Shown here: in pieces, positions 1 through 7,525 of the stretch
How positions within the stretch are numbered: position 1 is the stretch's first letter
Layout: each line of letters begins with the position of its first letter
Source: Candidatus Moraniibacteriota bacterium
GTDB lineage: Bacteria; Patescibacteriota; Minisyncoccia; Moranbacterales; GCA-2747515
DNA length: 16,751 bases
Direction: 5' to 3'
Assembly: GCA_029938745.1 (NCBI GenBank)
Contig: JAOZUJ010000015.1
Span: forward strand, 1 to 16,751
Notes under the pieces: generated by a model
The model's database searches: none
The model's input: the letters and a program-made list of their open reading frames with translations, nothing else
Told to the model about the DNA's origin: nothing
Program-made: the position numbers and the translations under genes

Positions 1-50
1 ACGACCTGCGGTTTACAAAACCGATGCTCTACCAACTGAGCTAAAGTGGC
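1..50 (-). tRNA. tRNA-Thr (anticodon UGU), 5' part only
   Basis: On the minus strand the first 50 nt of a tRNA can be laid out: acceptor GCCACTT, then TA, D-arm GCTC...GAGC with the AGTTGGTA loop, and an anticodon arm with loop TTTGTAA. Position 34-36 reads TGT (window 15-17), which decodes ACA threonine. The variable loop AGGTC follows. The T-arm and 3' acceptor lie beyond the left edge. The outermost anticodon-stem pair is U27/C43, a mismatch. A sigma70-type promoter lies just upstream. Confidence 0.93.
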
Positions 51-60
51 ATACTGTACC

Positions 61-89
61 AGTATATACTGGCACAAAAAATAATGCAA
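61..89 (-). promoter_or_regulatory. Promoter of tRNA-Thr
   Basis: On the minus strand TTGCAT (84-89), exactly 17 bp, then TATACT (61-66). The expected start is near 54, only about 4 nt before the mature tRNA 5' end. The -10 is embedded in a 14-bp perfect palindrome, CCAGTATATACTGG (59-72). Confidence 0.75.
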
Positions 90-104
90 GATTCACTTTT
101 ATCC

Positions 105-662
105 TTATAATACTCGATCAAGATTTCTCATTGCAACTTGTGCCCGCTTGTGGCGTGGGTCTAATCGCAAAACATATTTATAACAATCTCGTGCATCTTC
201 AAACTTTTCTTGCTCCATATAGTAGTCACCTAAACGTTCGTATTTTTTACTATTTTGTGGATCATTTTCAATTTCTTCCATCATTTTCAACTCTGACTCA
301 TCACGTATTTCTCCATTACCAATCTTATCACTGATCATACTCTTTTTCCGTAGTGATACAATATTATCAATATTTTCATCCGTTGGATTTCCTTGTGTCA
401 TTATGCTATCACCGTTGTATTTTTTTTGTAACCCAGCAACATTTGTCGATCGCCATGTTTTTTTAATACGTTGTGTTGTTGCTGTTCCTGTCTTTTTCAA
501 AAATGTTCCACTTCTTTTTAGTCCTTTTTTTGCATCTGATTTATCAGTAAAAACAACACGAGAATTTGCCCCAGTACCTGACGACAAAACACGCGTAAGG
601 AATACGATCAAAATAGCAATTGCTAACATAATAATGATTGGCGGTACGATCAGATACATCAT
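105..662 (-). CDS. Membrane-anchored TPR protein
   Basis: This 185-aa protein starts with a hydrophobic segment (about residues 3-25) that would anchor it in the membrane, followed by a basic linker (about 40-80). Near the C-terminus there is a well-formed tetratricopeptide motif, from about YERLGDYYMEQ through LRLDPRHKRA (roughly 140-175), with the usual G/Y/A/P spacing. TPRs mediate protein-protein contacts; the partner is not visible here. It lies 45 bp downstream of tsf on the same strand with no terminator between them, so it is probably the last gene of an rpsB-tsf transcript. No Shine-Dalgarno sequence precedes it. The two adjacent ATGs (660-662 and 657-659) make the exact start uncertain by one residue. 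Exact function unknown. Confidence 0.8.
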   Translation of the reverse strand: MMYLIVPPIIIMLAIAILIVFLTRVLSSGTGANSRVVFTDKSDAKKGLKRSGTFLKKTGTATTQRIKKTWRSTNVAGLQKKYNGDSIMTQGNPTDENIDNIVSLRKKSMISDKIGNGEIRDESELKMMEEIENDPQNSKKYERLGDYYMEQEKFEDARDCYKYVLRLDPRHKRAQVAMRNLDRVL

Positions 663-707
663 AACTGTTCAAAAATACATTCTGTTGGTTACACTTCAAT
701 AATACAG

Positions 708-1292
708 TTAGAATGAGAATCGTGCAAATTCTCCGATTTCAATCTTTTCTCCAATTTTTGCAACGAGTTCATTCAGTAGGTCTTCAATTGTTTTATCTGG
801 ATCTTTTACAAAAGGTTGTGATAAAAGTGCTGATTCTGCACGCAACTTTTTTTCCTTCCCTTCCATAATTTTATCCATGATGTCTTCTGGTTTTCCTTCA
901 TTTTTTAATTGCTCTGCCCAAATTGCACGCTCTGCTGCAACAAAATCTGCGTCAACATCTTCTGGTCGAACACATTGTGGGTCTGTTGCTGTAATATGCA
1001 TTGCGATATCAGTTGCAAATGTTTGGAAATCTTCATTACGTGCTACAAAATCTGTTTCACATAAAATCTTTACCATTGCACCAATCTTTTGATTTGAATG
1101 CACATATGAGCCAATAATTCCCTCATTTGCATCACGATCAGCTTTTTTTACTGCTTTACTTTGTCCACTTTTACGCAAAAGCTCAATTGCCTTATCTTCA
1201 TCACCACCTGCTTCATCAAGTGCTTTTTTTACTTCAATAATGCCTGCTCCTGTTTGTTTTCGTAATTTTTTTATTTGGTCTAATGCGCTCAT
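708..1292 (-). CDS. tsf: Translation elongation factor Ts (EF-Ts), short form
   Basis: EF-Ts exchanges GDP for GTP on EF-Tu in the cytoplasm. The N-terminal UBA-like helix bundle reads SALDQIKKLRKQTGAGI followed by EVKKAL, and the conserved TDFVARN core motif is near residues 80-86. From the chosen ATG (1290-1292) it is 194 aa, like the compact EF-Ts of Thermus rather than the roughly 280-aa E. coli protein, so it has one core domain. An in-frame ATG upstream (1331) would add 13 hydrophobic residues unlike the family; I reject it because MSALDQIKKLR matches the usual beginning. Neither start has a clear Shine-Dalgarno. It follows rpsB by 60 bp on the same strand, the classic order. Confidence 0.95.
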   Translation of the reverse strand: MSALDQIKKLRKQTGAGIIEVKKALDEAGGDEDKAIELLRKSGQSKAVKKADRDANEGIIGSYVHSNQKIGAMVKILCETDFVARNEDFQTFATDIAMHITATDPQCVRPEDVDADFVAAERAIWAEQLKNEGKPEDIMDKIMEGKEKKLRAESALLSQPFVKDPDKTIEDLLNELVAKIGEKIEIGEFARFSF

Positions 1293-1352
1293 AACTATAA
1301 TTATAAAATTTTTAAATTTATTTGATATCAATGATCACTACTTATTTTTTTC

Positions 1353-2141
1353 TTATCGCAACGCTTTACACACATGTGCAAGCATTACAGTCAATGATGA
1401 AACCGCATCATCATTTGCTGGAATTGGATATGTCACACCCTCTGGATTAACATTTGTATCCACCAATGCTACCACTGGCACACCCACAATATTTGCTTCA
1501 CGAATTGCAAGTTTATCTGCTTCAACATCAGTCACAAATACAGCACCTGGCAAAGAGCTCATCTGAGCAATTCCACCCATGCGTCTATCAAGTTTTTCTG
1601 CTTCTTCAATTTTTTTCATTTGCTCAAATTTTGTATATTTTTTCAAATCACCCTTTTCAATTTGACCTTGCAACCGTGTCATGTATCGTGCTCGTTTACG
1701 AATATTTCCAAAGTTTGTAAATGTGCCACCAAGCCATCTCTCTACAACGAATAAACTGTCAGTATACGCAGCAGCATCAACTACGAGATCATGTGCTTGT
1801 TTTTTTGTTCCAACAAGTAAGATCTTTTTTCCACTTTTTTTTATTGACGCCAAAAAATCTAGTGCCTCTTGTGCAAGAGTTACTGTCTTTGCTAAGTCAA
1901 TGATATTAATATTATTTCGTGTTGTAAAAATGTAATTATCCATTTTTGGATTACGACGTGATTTTTGATGTCCAAAGTGCACACCAGCCTTCAGTAATGC
2001 CGGCATGTCCAACTCAAGACCATCATAATCATAATCATCAAAAATGTTTTTACGCTTTGGTTGTACATCTTTTACCTGTTCTTTTTCCACCACTTTTTTA
2101 CTGTCATCTTTTTTGACAGTCGTCTCTTTTTTATCACTCAT
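1353..2141 (-). CDS. rpsB: Small ribosomal subunit protein uS2, with N-terminal extension
   Basis: uS2 binds the 30S head near S1. The family core begins at about residue 46 with PALLKAGVHFGHQ, followed by the NPKMDNYIF segment, GTKKQAHDLV, and RWLGGTFTNF. It ends with DDAVSSLTVMLAHVCKAL, all in the expected order. The core has the family's usual length, but there are about 45 extra N-terminal residues rich in Lys, Asp and Glu, ending in an acidic DDYDYDGLELD patch. The start is supported by AAGGA eight nt upstream of the ATG, one of few SD-like sites in the window. The leader (2142-2280) contains a small TCCTG/CAGGA hairpin at 2209-2222. I could not assign a clear promoter there. tsf follows. 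Confidence 0.97.
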   Translation of the reverse strand: MSDKKETTVKKDDSKKVVEKEQVKDVQPKRKNIFDDYDYDGLELDMPALLKAGVHFGHQKSRRNPKMDNYIFTTRNNINIIDLAKTVTLAQEALDFLASIKKSGKKILLVGTKKQAHDLVVDAAAYTDSLFVVERWLGGTFTNFGNIRKRARYMTRLQGQIEKGDLKKYTKFEQMKKIEEAEKLDRRMGGIAQMSSLPGAVFVTDVEADKLAIREANIVGVPVVALVDTNVNPEGVTYPIPANDDAVSSLTVMLAHVCKALR

Positions 2142-2286
2142 ATGTTTTATCCTTATGTGTTACATATATATTTCCTATAGCGATCCTTATTAGATAGATA
2201 TAAAAATATCCTGCTAACAGGAATGGACCCTTACAAATATATACTTGATTAATTAATACATTGCATGGTACAGGATTTAATAACTC

Positions 2287-2315
2287 TTGTCAATTATAAA
2301 AAATTGTGTTAGTCT
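2287..2315 (+). promoter_or_regulatory. Possible rpmE promoter
   Basis: TTGTCA (2287-2292), 17 bp, then TAGTCT (2310-2315), preceded by TGT to give an extended -10. The expected start is near 2322, giving a 50-nt leader. The -10 matches the consensus only in part. TATAGT at 2345-2350 is an alternative -10 without a good -35. Confidence 0.4.
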
Positions 2316-2371
2316 GTTTGAAGTAACATAAATTATCATTTTGATATAGTAATAAATTTTCTGACACTATT

Positions 2372-2662
2372 ATGAAAAAAGACACTCACCCACAATATTT
2401 TGCAGATGCAACAACAACATGTTCATGTGGCGCGACATTTAATATTGGCGCAACAAAAGAAGAGCTTTCAATTGAAACATGTTCACAATGTCATCCAGCT
2501 TACACCGGAAAGAAAAAGATCGTTGACTCTACAGGGCGTGTAGAACGATTCAAAAACCTTACTGCAAAGGCAAAAGAAACAAAGGGTTCACGAAAAGATG
2601 TTAAAAGTAAAGAACAAAAGCGAGCAGAAAAAATTGAAAAACAAGAAAAAGTTTCTGCATAA
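2372..2662 (+). CDS. rpmE: Large ribosomal subunit protein bL31, zinc-binding type
   Basis: The N-terminal 65 residues are typical bL31: MKKDTHPQYF, a CSC motif (C17, C19) and a CSQC motif (C37, C40) that together form the zinc-ribbon ligand set of the C+ type, followed by HPAYTGKKKIVDSTGRVERF. The protein is 96 aa, longer than the usual roughly 70, because of a strongly basic, Lys/Glu-rich tail (about residues 67-96). bL31 bridges the central protuberance to the 30S head. The ATG has no Shine-Dalgarno. A strong terminator follows 13 nt after the stop. The rpmE-prfA order is common in bacteria. Confidence 0.96.
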   Translation: MKKDTHPQYFADATTTCSCGATFNIGATKEELSIETCSQCHPAYTGKKKIVDSTGRVERFKNLTAKAKETKGSRKDVKSKEQKRAEKIEKQEKVSA

Positions 2663-2675
2663 ATATCTTTCTCAT

Positions 2676-2709
2676 AAAAACACCCCAACTCACATATGCG
2701 GGTGTTTTT
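2676..2709 (+). terminator. Intrinsic terminator of rpmE
   Basis: AAAAACACCC (2676-2685) pairs perfectly with GGGTGTTTTT (2700-2709) across a 14-nt loop, followed by ATTTT. The stem's 3' side supplies the U-run. It starts 13 nt after the rpmE stop codon. Confidence 0.85.
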
Positions 2710-2712
2710 ATT

Positions 2713-2741
2713 TTGACGAGAGTATTATTGTATCGTATAGT
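2713..2741 (+). promoter_or_regulatory. prfA promoter
   Basis: TTGACG (2713-2718), exactly 17 bp, then TATAGT (2736-2741), directly after the rpmE terminator. The expected start is about 2748, so prfA would have a leader of about 119 nt that carries a copy of the dispersed repeat (2778-2816). Confidence 0.65.
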
Positions 2742-2777
2742 ACAAGAAGTAATTAGAAAATCATTAAACAATTTATT

Positions 2778-2816
2778 TATCATCTCGAGCGCAATGCAAT
2801 GAAGTCGAGAGATCTC
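2778..2816 (-). repeat. Dispersed 39-40 bp repeat, copy C
   Basis: The segment opens with TATCATCTCGAGCGCAATGC and closes with GTCGAGAGATCTC. It aligns along its whole length with the reverse complement of copy B (9012-9051), the two sharing CATCTCGAGCG at one end and GAAGTCGAGAGATCTC at the other. It lies between the prfA promoter and the prfA ATG, so it should be transcribed in the leader. The strand given is relative to copy B as plus. Confidence 0.8.
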
Positions 2817-2866
2817 AAAACTTAAAGAATATTTTAAAACTACAAAATTAATAATCTCAAGATTTT

Positions 2867-3949
2867 ATGCAAGACATTATCAATAAAGTCACAAAAGAAT
2901 ATAATGATATTTCAGAAGGACTCAATGATCCCAATGTCTCTGCAGACCCACAAAAGATGATTGCTCTTTCTAAAAAGCAAGCAGAAATGACAGAAGTAAT
3001 GGAAAAAATTACTGAGTATGAGAAAATTACAACTGCAATGAAAGATAATGCTGAAATTGTTAATACGGAAACTGACGATGAATTGAAACAAATGGCAATG
3101 GAAGAAAATCTTGAACTTGCACCACAGATAAGTATTTTGGAAAAAGAATTGGAAGTGTTATTACTTCCAAAAGATCCTGATGATACAAAAAACGTTATCG
3201 TAGAAATCCGTGGCGGAGCTGGTGGTGATGAATCAGCACTTTTTGCTGCAAATTTATTTCGCATGTACTCGCGTTTCGCTGAAAAAAATAATTGGAAGAC
3301 TTCTATCATTCATTCCAATGCAACTGGAATCGGTGGTTATAAAGAAATGATCCTTGAAATAAATGCTCCCAGCACCGCTCAATCAGTATACAAATTAATG
3401 AAATATGAATCCGGCGTCCACCGTGTACAGCGCATCCCTGAAACAGAAAAACAAGGTCGCATCCACACCTCTACAGCGACTGTTGCAGTTCTCCCAGAAG
3501 TAGACGAGGTGGACATCAACATTGAAGCAAAAGACCTACGCATTGATACATTTGCATCAAGTGGTCCAGGTGGTCAAAGTGTAAACACAACTATGAGTGC
3601 TGTACGTATCACACACATCCCTACAGGTACAGTTGTGTCATGCCAAGACGGTAAATCACAACACAAAAACAAAGTGCAAGCAATGAAAGTACTCCGCTCT
3701 CGCATCTTGCAAAATGAACAGGATAAACATGCCAAAGAAATCGGCGACGAACGCAGAAGCCAAGTAGGTACCGGTGACCGCAGCGAAAAGATCCGCACAT
3801 ACAACTTCCCACAAGACCGCATCACAGATCATCGAATCAAAAAGAATTGGAGTGGCATAGAAAATATCCTCAGCGGTAATTTAGAAGAGATCATAGAAGC
3901 ATTGCAAGAAGAAGACATCCGCATCAAATTAGAGCAACAAACAAAATAA
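2867..3949 (+). CDS. prfA: Peptide chain release factor 1 (RF1)
   Basis: RF1 recognises UAA and UAG and triggers peptidyl-tRNA hydrolysis. The 360-aa length is typical. The N-terminal helical domain is followed by the GGAGGDESALFA segment and by the codon-recognition loop RVQRIPETEKQGRIHTS, whose PxT tripeptide is P191-E-T193. The PxT form identifies RF1 rather than RF2, which has SPF. The catalytic GGQ loop is at 235-237 (SSGPGGQSVNTT). The C-terminal domain ends in the expected RKNW/SG-like region, EALQEEDIRIKLEQQ. No Shine-Dalgarno precedes the ATG. The methyltransferase gene prmC, often next to prfA, is absent here; a terminator and a convergent gene follow. Confidence 0.97.
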   Translation: MQDIINKVTKEYNDISEGLNDPNVSADPQKMIALSKKQAEMTEVMEKITEYEKITTAMKDNAEIVNTETDDELKQMAMEENLELAPQISILEKELEVLLLPKDPDDTKNVIVEIRGGAGGDESALFAANLFRMYSRFAEKNNWKTSIIHSNATGIGGYKEMILEINAPSTAQSVYKLMKYESGVHRVQRIPETEKQGRIHTSTATVAVLPEVDEVDINIEAKDLRIDTFASSGPGGQSVNTTMSAVRITHIPTGTVVSCQDGKSQHKNKVQAMKVLRSRILQNEQDKHAKEIGDERRSQVGTGDRSEKIRTYNFPQDRITDHRIKKNWSGIENILSGNLEEIIEALQEEDIRIKLEQQTK

Positions 3950-3960
3950 TCTTCTACAAT

Positions 3961-4000
3961 TAAAAACATCCCAAATTATTTAAGTGTTGAGATGTTTTTA
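3961..4000. terminator. Bidirectional terminator between prfA and the convergent small gene
   Basis: TAAAAACATC (3961-3970) pairs with GATGTTTTTA (3991-4000), with a further CAA/TTG helix inside. The A-tract on one side and T-tract on the other let it work for prfA (plus) and for the minus-strand gene ending at 4010. Confidence 0.75.
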
Positions 4001-4009
4001 TATTTATAC

Positions 4010-4222
4010 TTATTGTCCTTGCACATGCACTGGATCCACGACATCTAATTTTGGCGGTACGTACCCATTTGGATCCTCTGTAACACCCCCAGCAGATCTT
4101 ATCATCATAAAGACAATCAAAACCAACAACGATCCCAATATAGCCAGAAACAAAGTAATCTGTTTCTTTGTTACATCAAATGACGTATTATCCTCTATTA
4201 AATTTTGAATTTTTTCAATCAT
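4010..4222 (-). CDS. Small single-pass membrane protein of unknown function
   Basis: A 70-aa protein with a polar, charged N-terminal third, one strongly hydrophobic helix (about residues 22-42) and a polar, Pro- and Asp-rich C-terminal tail (from about SAGGVTEDPNGYVPPKLD). The layout suggests a bitopic membrane protein with the tail outside the cell, but orientation is inferred. It lies 35 bp downstream of the pilin gene on the same strand with no terminator between, so it is likely co-transcribed and may serve pilus assembly; this is guilt by association only. No Shine-Dalgarno. It ends just before the bidirectional terminator at 3961-4000. I do not recognise a family. Confidence 0.65.
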   Translation of the reverse strand: MIEKIQNLIEDNTSFDVTKKQITLFLAILGSLLVLIVFMMIRSAGGVTEDPNGYVPPKLDVVDPVHVQGQ

Positions 4223-4257
4223 TTTTTTTATATTACAACAAATTATTTATATCATCT

Positions 4258-4833
4258 TTATAGTCGTGAGTGTAATTTGACGTCTAAATAACAAGAGTTC
4301 TCAGCAGCATTATGTGACCACCCTATAGAGTTACATTTATTTACAACAAATACCTTGTTGCCGTCACCACCCACAAGATACATTGTTAGACGAACAACAT
4401 TAAGCCTACTGGCTGCTGTTCCTGGCTTATATGTAATTGTAACGCCTTCTGTACTATTATATGGACTTTGTGAATTTTCTTTAGTGGCCTTTGGCAGCTC
4501 TGTTAAATATGTCAATGCTTTTGTCATTGCTGTACTCTCTACAAGTGTTTTAATTGTTGAACCTCCGCTTGGAGCAGTTGTACAGCCTTCACTTAAGCAA
4601 ACTGTATCACCATCAGCAAGATCTGTTTTGCCGCTATCAAATTGCCCTGCTGCTGCCACGTCTGCAGCTAATCGATGCATTTGGGTTCCGTATGAAAAAT
4701 ATCTATTTACCTCAGCTTTTTCTCGCCCACTGTCGAGCATGACGAGGATCATTGTTGATAAAATTGCAATCAGTGCAACTACCATAAGTAATTCGATCAA
4801 TGTAAAACCTTTTTGTGTTTTATTTGTTATCAT
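4258..4833 (-). CDS. Type IV pilin-like protein
   Basis: A 191-aa prepilin with a short basic leader and the type III signal motif KGFTLIELLMVVALIAI. The prepilin peptidase should cut after G9, leaving F10 as the N-terminal residue and E14 as the conserved Glu at +5. The hydrophobic helix (10-31) is the assembly and membrane segment. The globular part has two Cys pairs, one in the CLSEGC segment and one close to the C-terminus (KCNS...NSCYLD), which may form disulfides in the D-region. Type IV pili in small-genome bacteria serve attachment, motility and DNA uptake. Its own strong promoter lies at 4869-4897. No pilus motor genes are in the window, and whether it is a major or minor pilin cannot be told. 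Confidence 0.9.
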   Translation of the reverse strand: MITNKTQKGFTLIELLMVVALIAILSTMILVMLDSGREKAEVNRYFSYGTQMHRLAADVAAAGQFDSGKTDLADGDTVCLSEGCTTAPSGGSTIKTLVESTAMTKALTYLTELPKATKENSQSPYNSTEGVTITYKPGTAASRLNVVRLTMYLVGGDGNKVFVVNKCNSIGWSHNAAENSCYLDVKLHSRL

Positions 4834-4868
4834 AAATTATTATTTAGTTATTATTTTTAACTTTATTT

Positions 4869-4897
4869 ATTATACCACTCTACCATAAATCGTGCAA
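4869..4897 (-). promoter_or_regulatory. Strong promoter of the pilin gene
   Basis: On the minus strand TTGCAC (4892-4897), exactly 17 bp, then a perfect TATAAT (4869-4874). The expected start is near 4862, leaving a 5' UTR of about 29 nt. Confidence 0.8.
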
Positions 4898-4925
4898 AAA
4901 GTTATCCACTGTTACGCAAGTGAGC

Positions 4926-6218
4926 CTATGATATTTGTTTTTGTACTGCTTTGAATGAGATCAATCCACCCACAACACGATATACGATAAGTGCGCTTAG
5001 TAATGTAGCTACACCAAAAAAATCATATGCAAATGCTGTTGCTAGAATAATAGCGTATGCTAAAAAACTGTACACAAAAGAAAGATTATATTTTTTGTAT
5101 CCTTTTCGTGACACACTTGAAAGCAACCACCCATAAAGTGATGCAAAAAAATGCACTGCGATATAAATACCACCTAGCACAATCCACCACCACACAACTG
5201 GATATTGTGAACCATATAATAAAATAATAATAAACACCCCACCACTTGCAATTATAATAAGTGGTATAAATGTTTTTAAAAACAATGTATTGATCTTTGT
5301 AAATATTTGACGTTTATTTTTATGATGTGCTCGTACTGTTGGAAAAAAGACATTAATAAATAACTGTGTCAGTCGCGCACCAATAATGACTGACGCTGTA
5401 AAATACACTGTGTAAATTCCGCCCACTGCTGCGCCCAAAAAAGCAACAACAATCAGTTTATCAATATTTTTGACAACACTGTTCACAATAGCACCAATAA
5501 TACCAAAAACATTATATCCAAAAACGGTATTCATCGACTGTACTGTTGCACTGCGCACAGTGAGTTTATCGCGCACAAGCACACCACCCAAAGCAACAAA
5601 TACCGTACCACCAAGGATCACAGAAATGATATATGAGAAATACTCTGTGCGACCAGCCAGATAAAAAAGCACTGCAATCACACTCACAACTGTAATCGCT
5701 TCTACAATCTTAAATATCGCCTGCATTTTGAATCGATTTTCCACACGTAAATATGCATCAACCATTCGTTTCAAGGCAAATATGAGTGCCATAACAATTG
5801 CCCCAACAAATGCAGTACTCGACATATCACTTGGTGCAAATAACTGGAATAAGCTTATACCAAAAAAAGTGAAAACTGCAATATTAATAAAGAACATCAC
5901 ATTAATTGATGATATAATGTCCTTATTTTTTGCATCCTTTTTTGATAAAAAATACAATGCTGAAACATCCAGCTCTAATACAAAAAATAAAGATAGCATT
6001 TGTGCAATAGAAAAAACGACAGCATACTTACCATATTCTTCTGGACCAAGTACACGTGCAGCCACGACACTTGCCGCAAACAAAATTGCAAAAGCAATAA
6101 TGCCACCGGAAAATGAAAGTGAAACATTTTTTGTAAATGTGACTGTACGCACGCCTGCATCATAACCAAATACTAAATGATGTGTTTTATTTACACATTT
6201 TTTTATTTTTTCTTGCAT
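4926..6218 (-). CDS. Oligosaccharide flippase (Wzx-like, MOP superfamily)
   Basis: A 430-aa, almost wholly hydrophobic protein with about a dozen predicted membrane helices. The start of the conserved region, FSGGIIAFAILFAASVVAARVLGPEEYGKYAVVFSI in overall pattern, matches polysaccharide biosynthesis flippases: a first helix, a V-LG-EYG turn, then a second helix. Such proteins flip undecaprenyl-linked glycans across the membrane. It lies 14 bp downstream of a GT4 glycosyltransferase on the same strand, and a Wzy/WaaL-like gene diverges beyond that, which supports surface-glycan export. I chose the ATG at 6216-6218; a GTG at 6219-6221 is directly adjacent. It ends in TAG. No Shine-Dalgarno. 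Confidence 0.85.
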   Translation of the reverse strand: MQEKIKKCVNKTHHLVFGYDAGVRTVTFTKNVSLSFSGGIIAFAILFAASVVAARVLGPEEYGKYAVVFSIAQMLSLFFVLELDVSALYFLSKKDAKNKDIISSINVMFFINIAVFTFFGISLFQLFAPSDMSSTAFVGAIVMALIFALKRMVDAYLRVENRFKMQAIFKIVEAITVVSVIAVLFYLAGRTEYFSYIISVILGGTVFVALGGVLVRDKLTVRSATVQSMNTVFGYNVFGIIGAIVNSVVKNIDKLIVVAFLGAAVGGIYTVYFTASVIIGARLTQLFINVFFPTVRAHHKNKRQIFTKINTLFLKTFIPLIIIASGGVFIIILLYGSQYPVVWWWIVLGGIYIAVHFFASLYGWLLSSVSRKGYKKYNLSFVYSFLAYAIILATAFAYDFFGVATLLSALIVYRVVGGLISFKAVQKQIS

Positions 6219-6232
6219 CACAATTTTATAAC

Positions 6233-7492
6233 TTAAATATTTTTATTTATTAGGTCTGTATATATTTTCATCAATGTTTGATAGTATTTTTCTTCACTAT
6301 TTAATTCTCCTACCCATGCACGTGCATCATCCCCCATTTGTGCAACAAGGTTTTCATCATCAATAAATTTTTGCATTTTTTGTGCGAGATCTTTACTATT
6401 ATTTGTCTCAAAAACAAAACCACTTTTTCCCTCTTGCACCATTTCTTTTGTTCCACCAAAATCAGAGACAATTACTGGTGAATTAAATGCCATTGATTCT
6501 GAAATTGCAATTGGTGAATTGTCATACCAAATAGATGGCAATACTGCCACAGAGGCTCTTTTCATCAGCGACAACCATTCATTACTGCCCTTTTTGCAAA
6601 ATCCAAAAAACTCCACAACATCACTTGCATCATTGTCTATAACATATTTTTGCAAAAACTCTACATGCGGACCACTTCCTGCAATCACAAATTTCCATCC
6701 GTGCAATTTATTCTCCTTTTTCATCTGTGTCATTGCATCAATTGCAACAGTAAGTCCTTTCTCCTGCGCCATTCGTCCCATATAGAGAAATATTTTTTCT
6801 TTTGTGACGTCGCCATCATATGCAGAAAAATTTAATACATTTCGTAAAATTGCGATCTTTTTTCGAGAAATGCCATATTTTACACTTAATTCTCGCATAA
6901 AATTACTTGGTGCAGCAAAAATATCTACATTACCATAAAAATCACCCCACTTATTTACATATCCTTCGATCATCGCCACAAAGCTCTCTGCCCACGACTC
7001 ATTGATCGATTTATTAAAAAATAATTTATAATATTTGCCACCCTCACATGAATGATCAATCTCACCATGTGCAAATAATTTATAATTTGGACAAATTGCA
7101 TGATAGTCAGATAATTTGAAAACAATTGGTACATTATGTTTTTTAAGTACGGGAAAAATACTTGGAGTAAGATAATGATAGATATTATGCACATGTGCAA
7201 CATCTGGCTTGTGATCTGTGAGTAATTTATCTAATTGTCGTGCTGCGTCTGGATTGTAGATTACACGTGGAACTAGCCACAATTTATGAAAGATATTCTT
7301 TGTATCACGATTGTCAAATTGTTGTGAAAAATATGAACTTTCTTCCGATTTTTCTTTGTCTTTATCCTTCATGGAAAACACCATCACGTGATGTCCTTTT
7401 TTTTCTAATAATTTTTTCGTCTCAAAAAACGCCGATACAGAGCCACCACCACGCTTTTTACTGTAATATTTATGTATTTGTAATATCTGCAT
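6233..7492 (-). CDS. GT4-family glycosyltransferase
   Basis: A 419-aa GT-B fold glycosyltransferase. The N-terminal acceptor domain has the glycine-rich loop KKRGGGSVSAF (12-22) and the DVAHVHNIYHY segment (97-107). The C-terminal nucleotide-sugar domain begins at about IFLYMGRMAQEKG (234-246) and includes FVIAGSGP and the E-x7-E-like region SPIAISESMAFNSPVIVSDFGG in pattern, around E332. The enzyme likely transfers a sugar from an activated donor to a lipid-linked glycan at the cytoplasmic membrane face; donor and acceptor cannot be read from sequence. It is the first gene of a two-gene unit with the flippase. Its extended -10 promoter overlaps that of the divergent Wzy-like gene. No Shine-Dalgarno. 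Confidence 0.92.
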   Translation of the reverse strand: MQILQIHKYYSKKRGGGSVSAFFETKKLLEKKGHHVMVFSMKDKDKEKSEESSYFSQQFDNRDTKNIFHKLWLVPRVIYNPDAARQLDKLLTDHKPDVAHVHNIYHYLTPSIFPVLKKHNVPIVFKLSDYHAICPNYKLFAHGEIDHSCEGGKYYKLFFNKSINESWAESFVAMIEGYVNKWGDFYGNVDIFAAPSNFMRELSVKYGISRKKIAILRNVLNFSAYDGDVTKEKIFLYMGRMAQEKGLTVAIDAMTQMKKENKLHGWKFVIAGSGPHVEFLQKYVIDNDASDVVEFFGFCKKGSNEWLSLMKRASVAVLPSIWYDNSPIAISESMAFNSPVIVSDFGGTKEMVQEGKSGFVFETNNSKDLAQKMQKFIDDENLVAQMGDDARAWVGELNSEEKYYQTLMKIYTDLINKNI

Positions 7493-7516
7493 AAAGTCAA
7501 AAAAATAATCAAAGTG

Positions 7517-7525
7517 TGTTATACT
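7517..7525 (+). promoter_or_regulatory. Extended -10 promoter of the Wzy/WaaL-like gene
   Basis: TGT-TATACT, with TATACT at 7520-7525 and TG two bases upstream. There is no good -35, as is usual for extended -10 promoters. Expected start about 7532. It overlaps the minus-strand -10. Confidence 0.6.

Noticed and set aside
1293..1331. A 13-residue longer EF-Ts from the upstream ATG
   Set aside because: The extra residues are hydrophobic and unlike EF-Ts; the internal ATG gives the canonical N-terminus.
2142..2280. A promoter for rpsB
   Set aside because: Several TATA-like hexamers exist but none is paired with a convincing -35 at 16-18 bp, so I did not call one.
2857..3309. A 150-codon open frame antisense to prfA
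   Set aside because: It is a shadow of the well-supported prfA frame, has no start context and no recognisable protein features.
4355..4888. A 177-codon plus-strand frame opposite the pilin gene
   Set aside because: The pilin on the other strand has an unmistakable prepilin motif and a consensus promoter; this frame is its antisense shadow.
5728..6165. A 145-codon plus-strand frame opposite the flippase
   Set aside because: Antisense to a coherent multi-helix membrane protein; composition shows no domain of its own.
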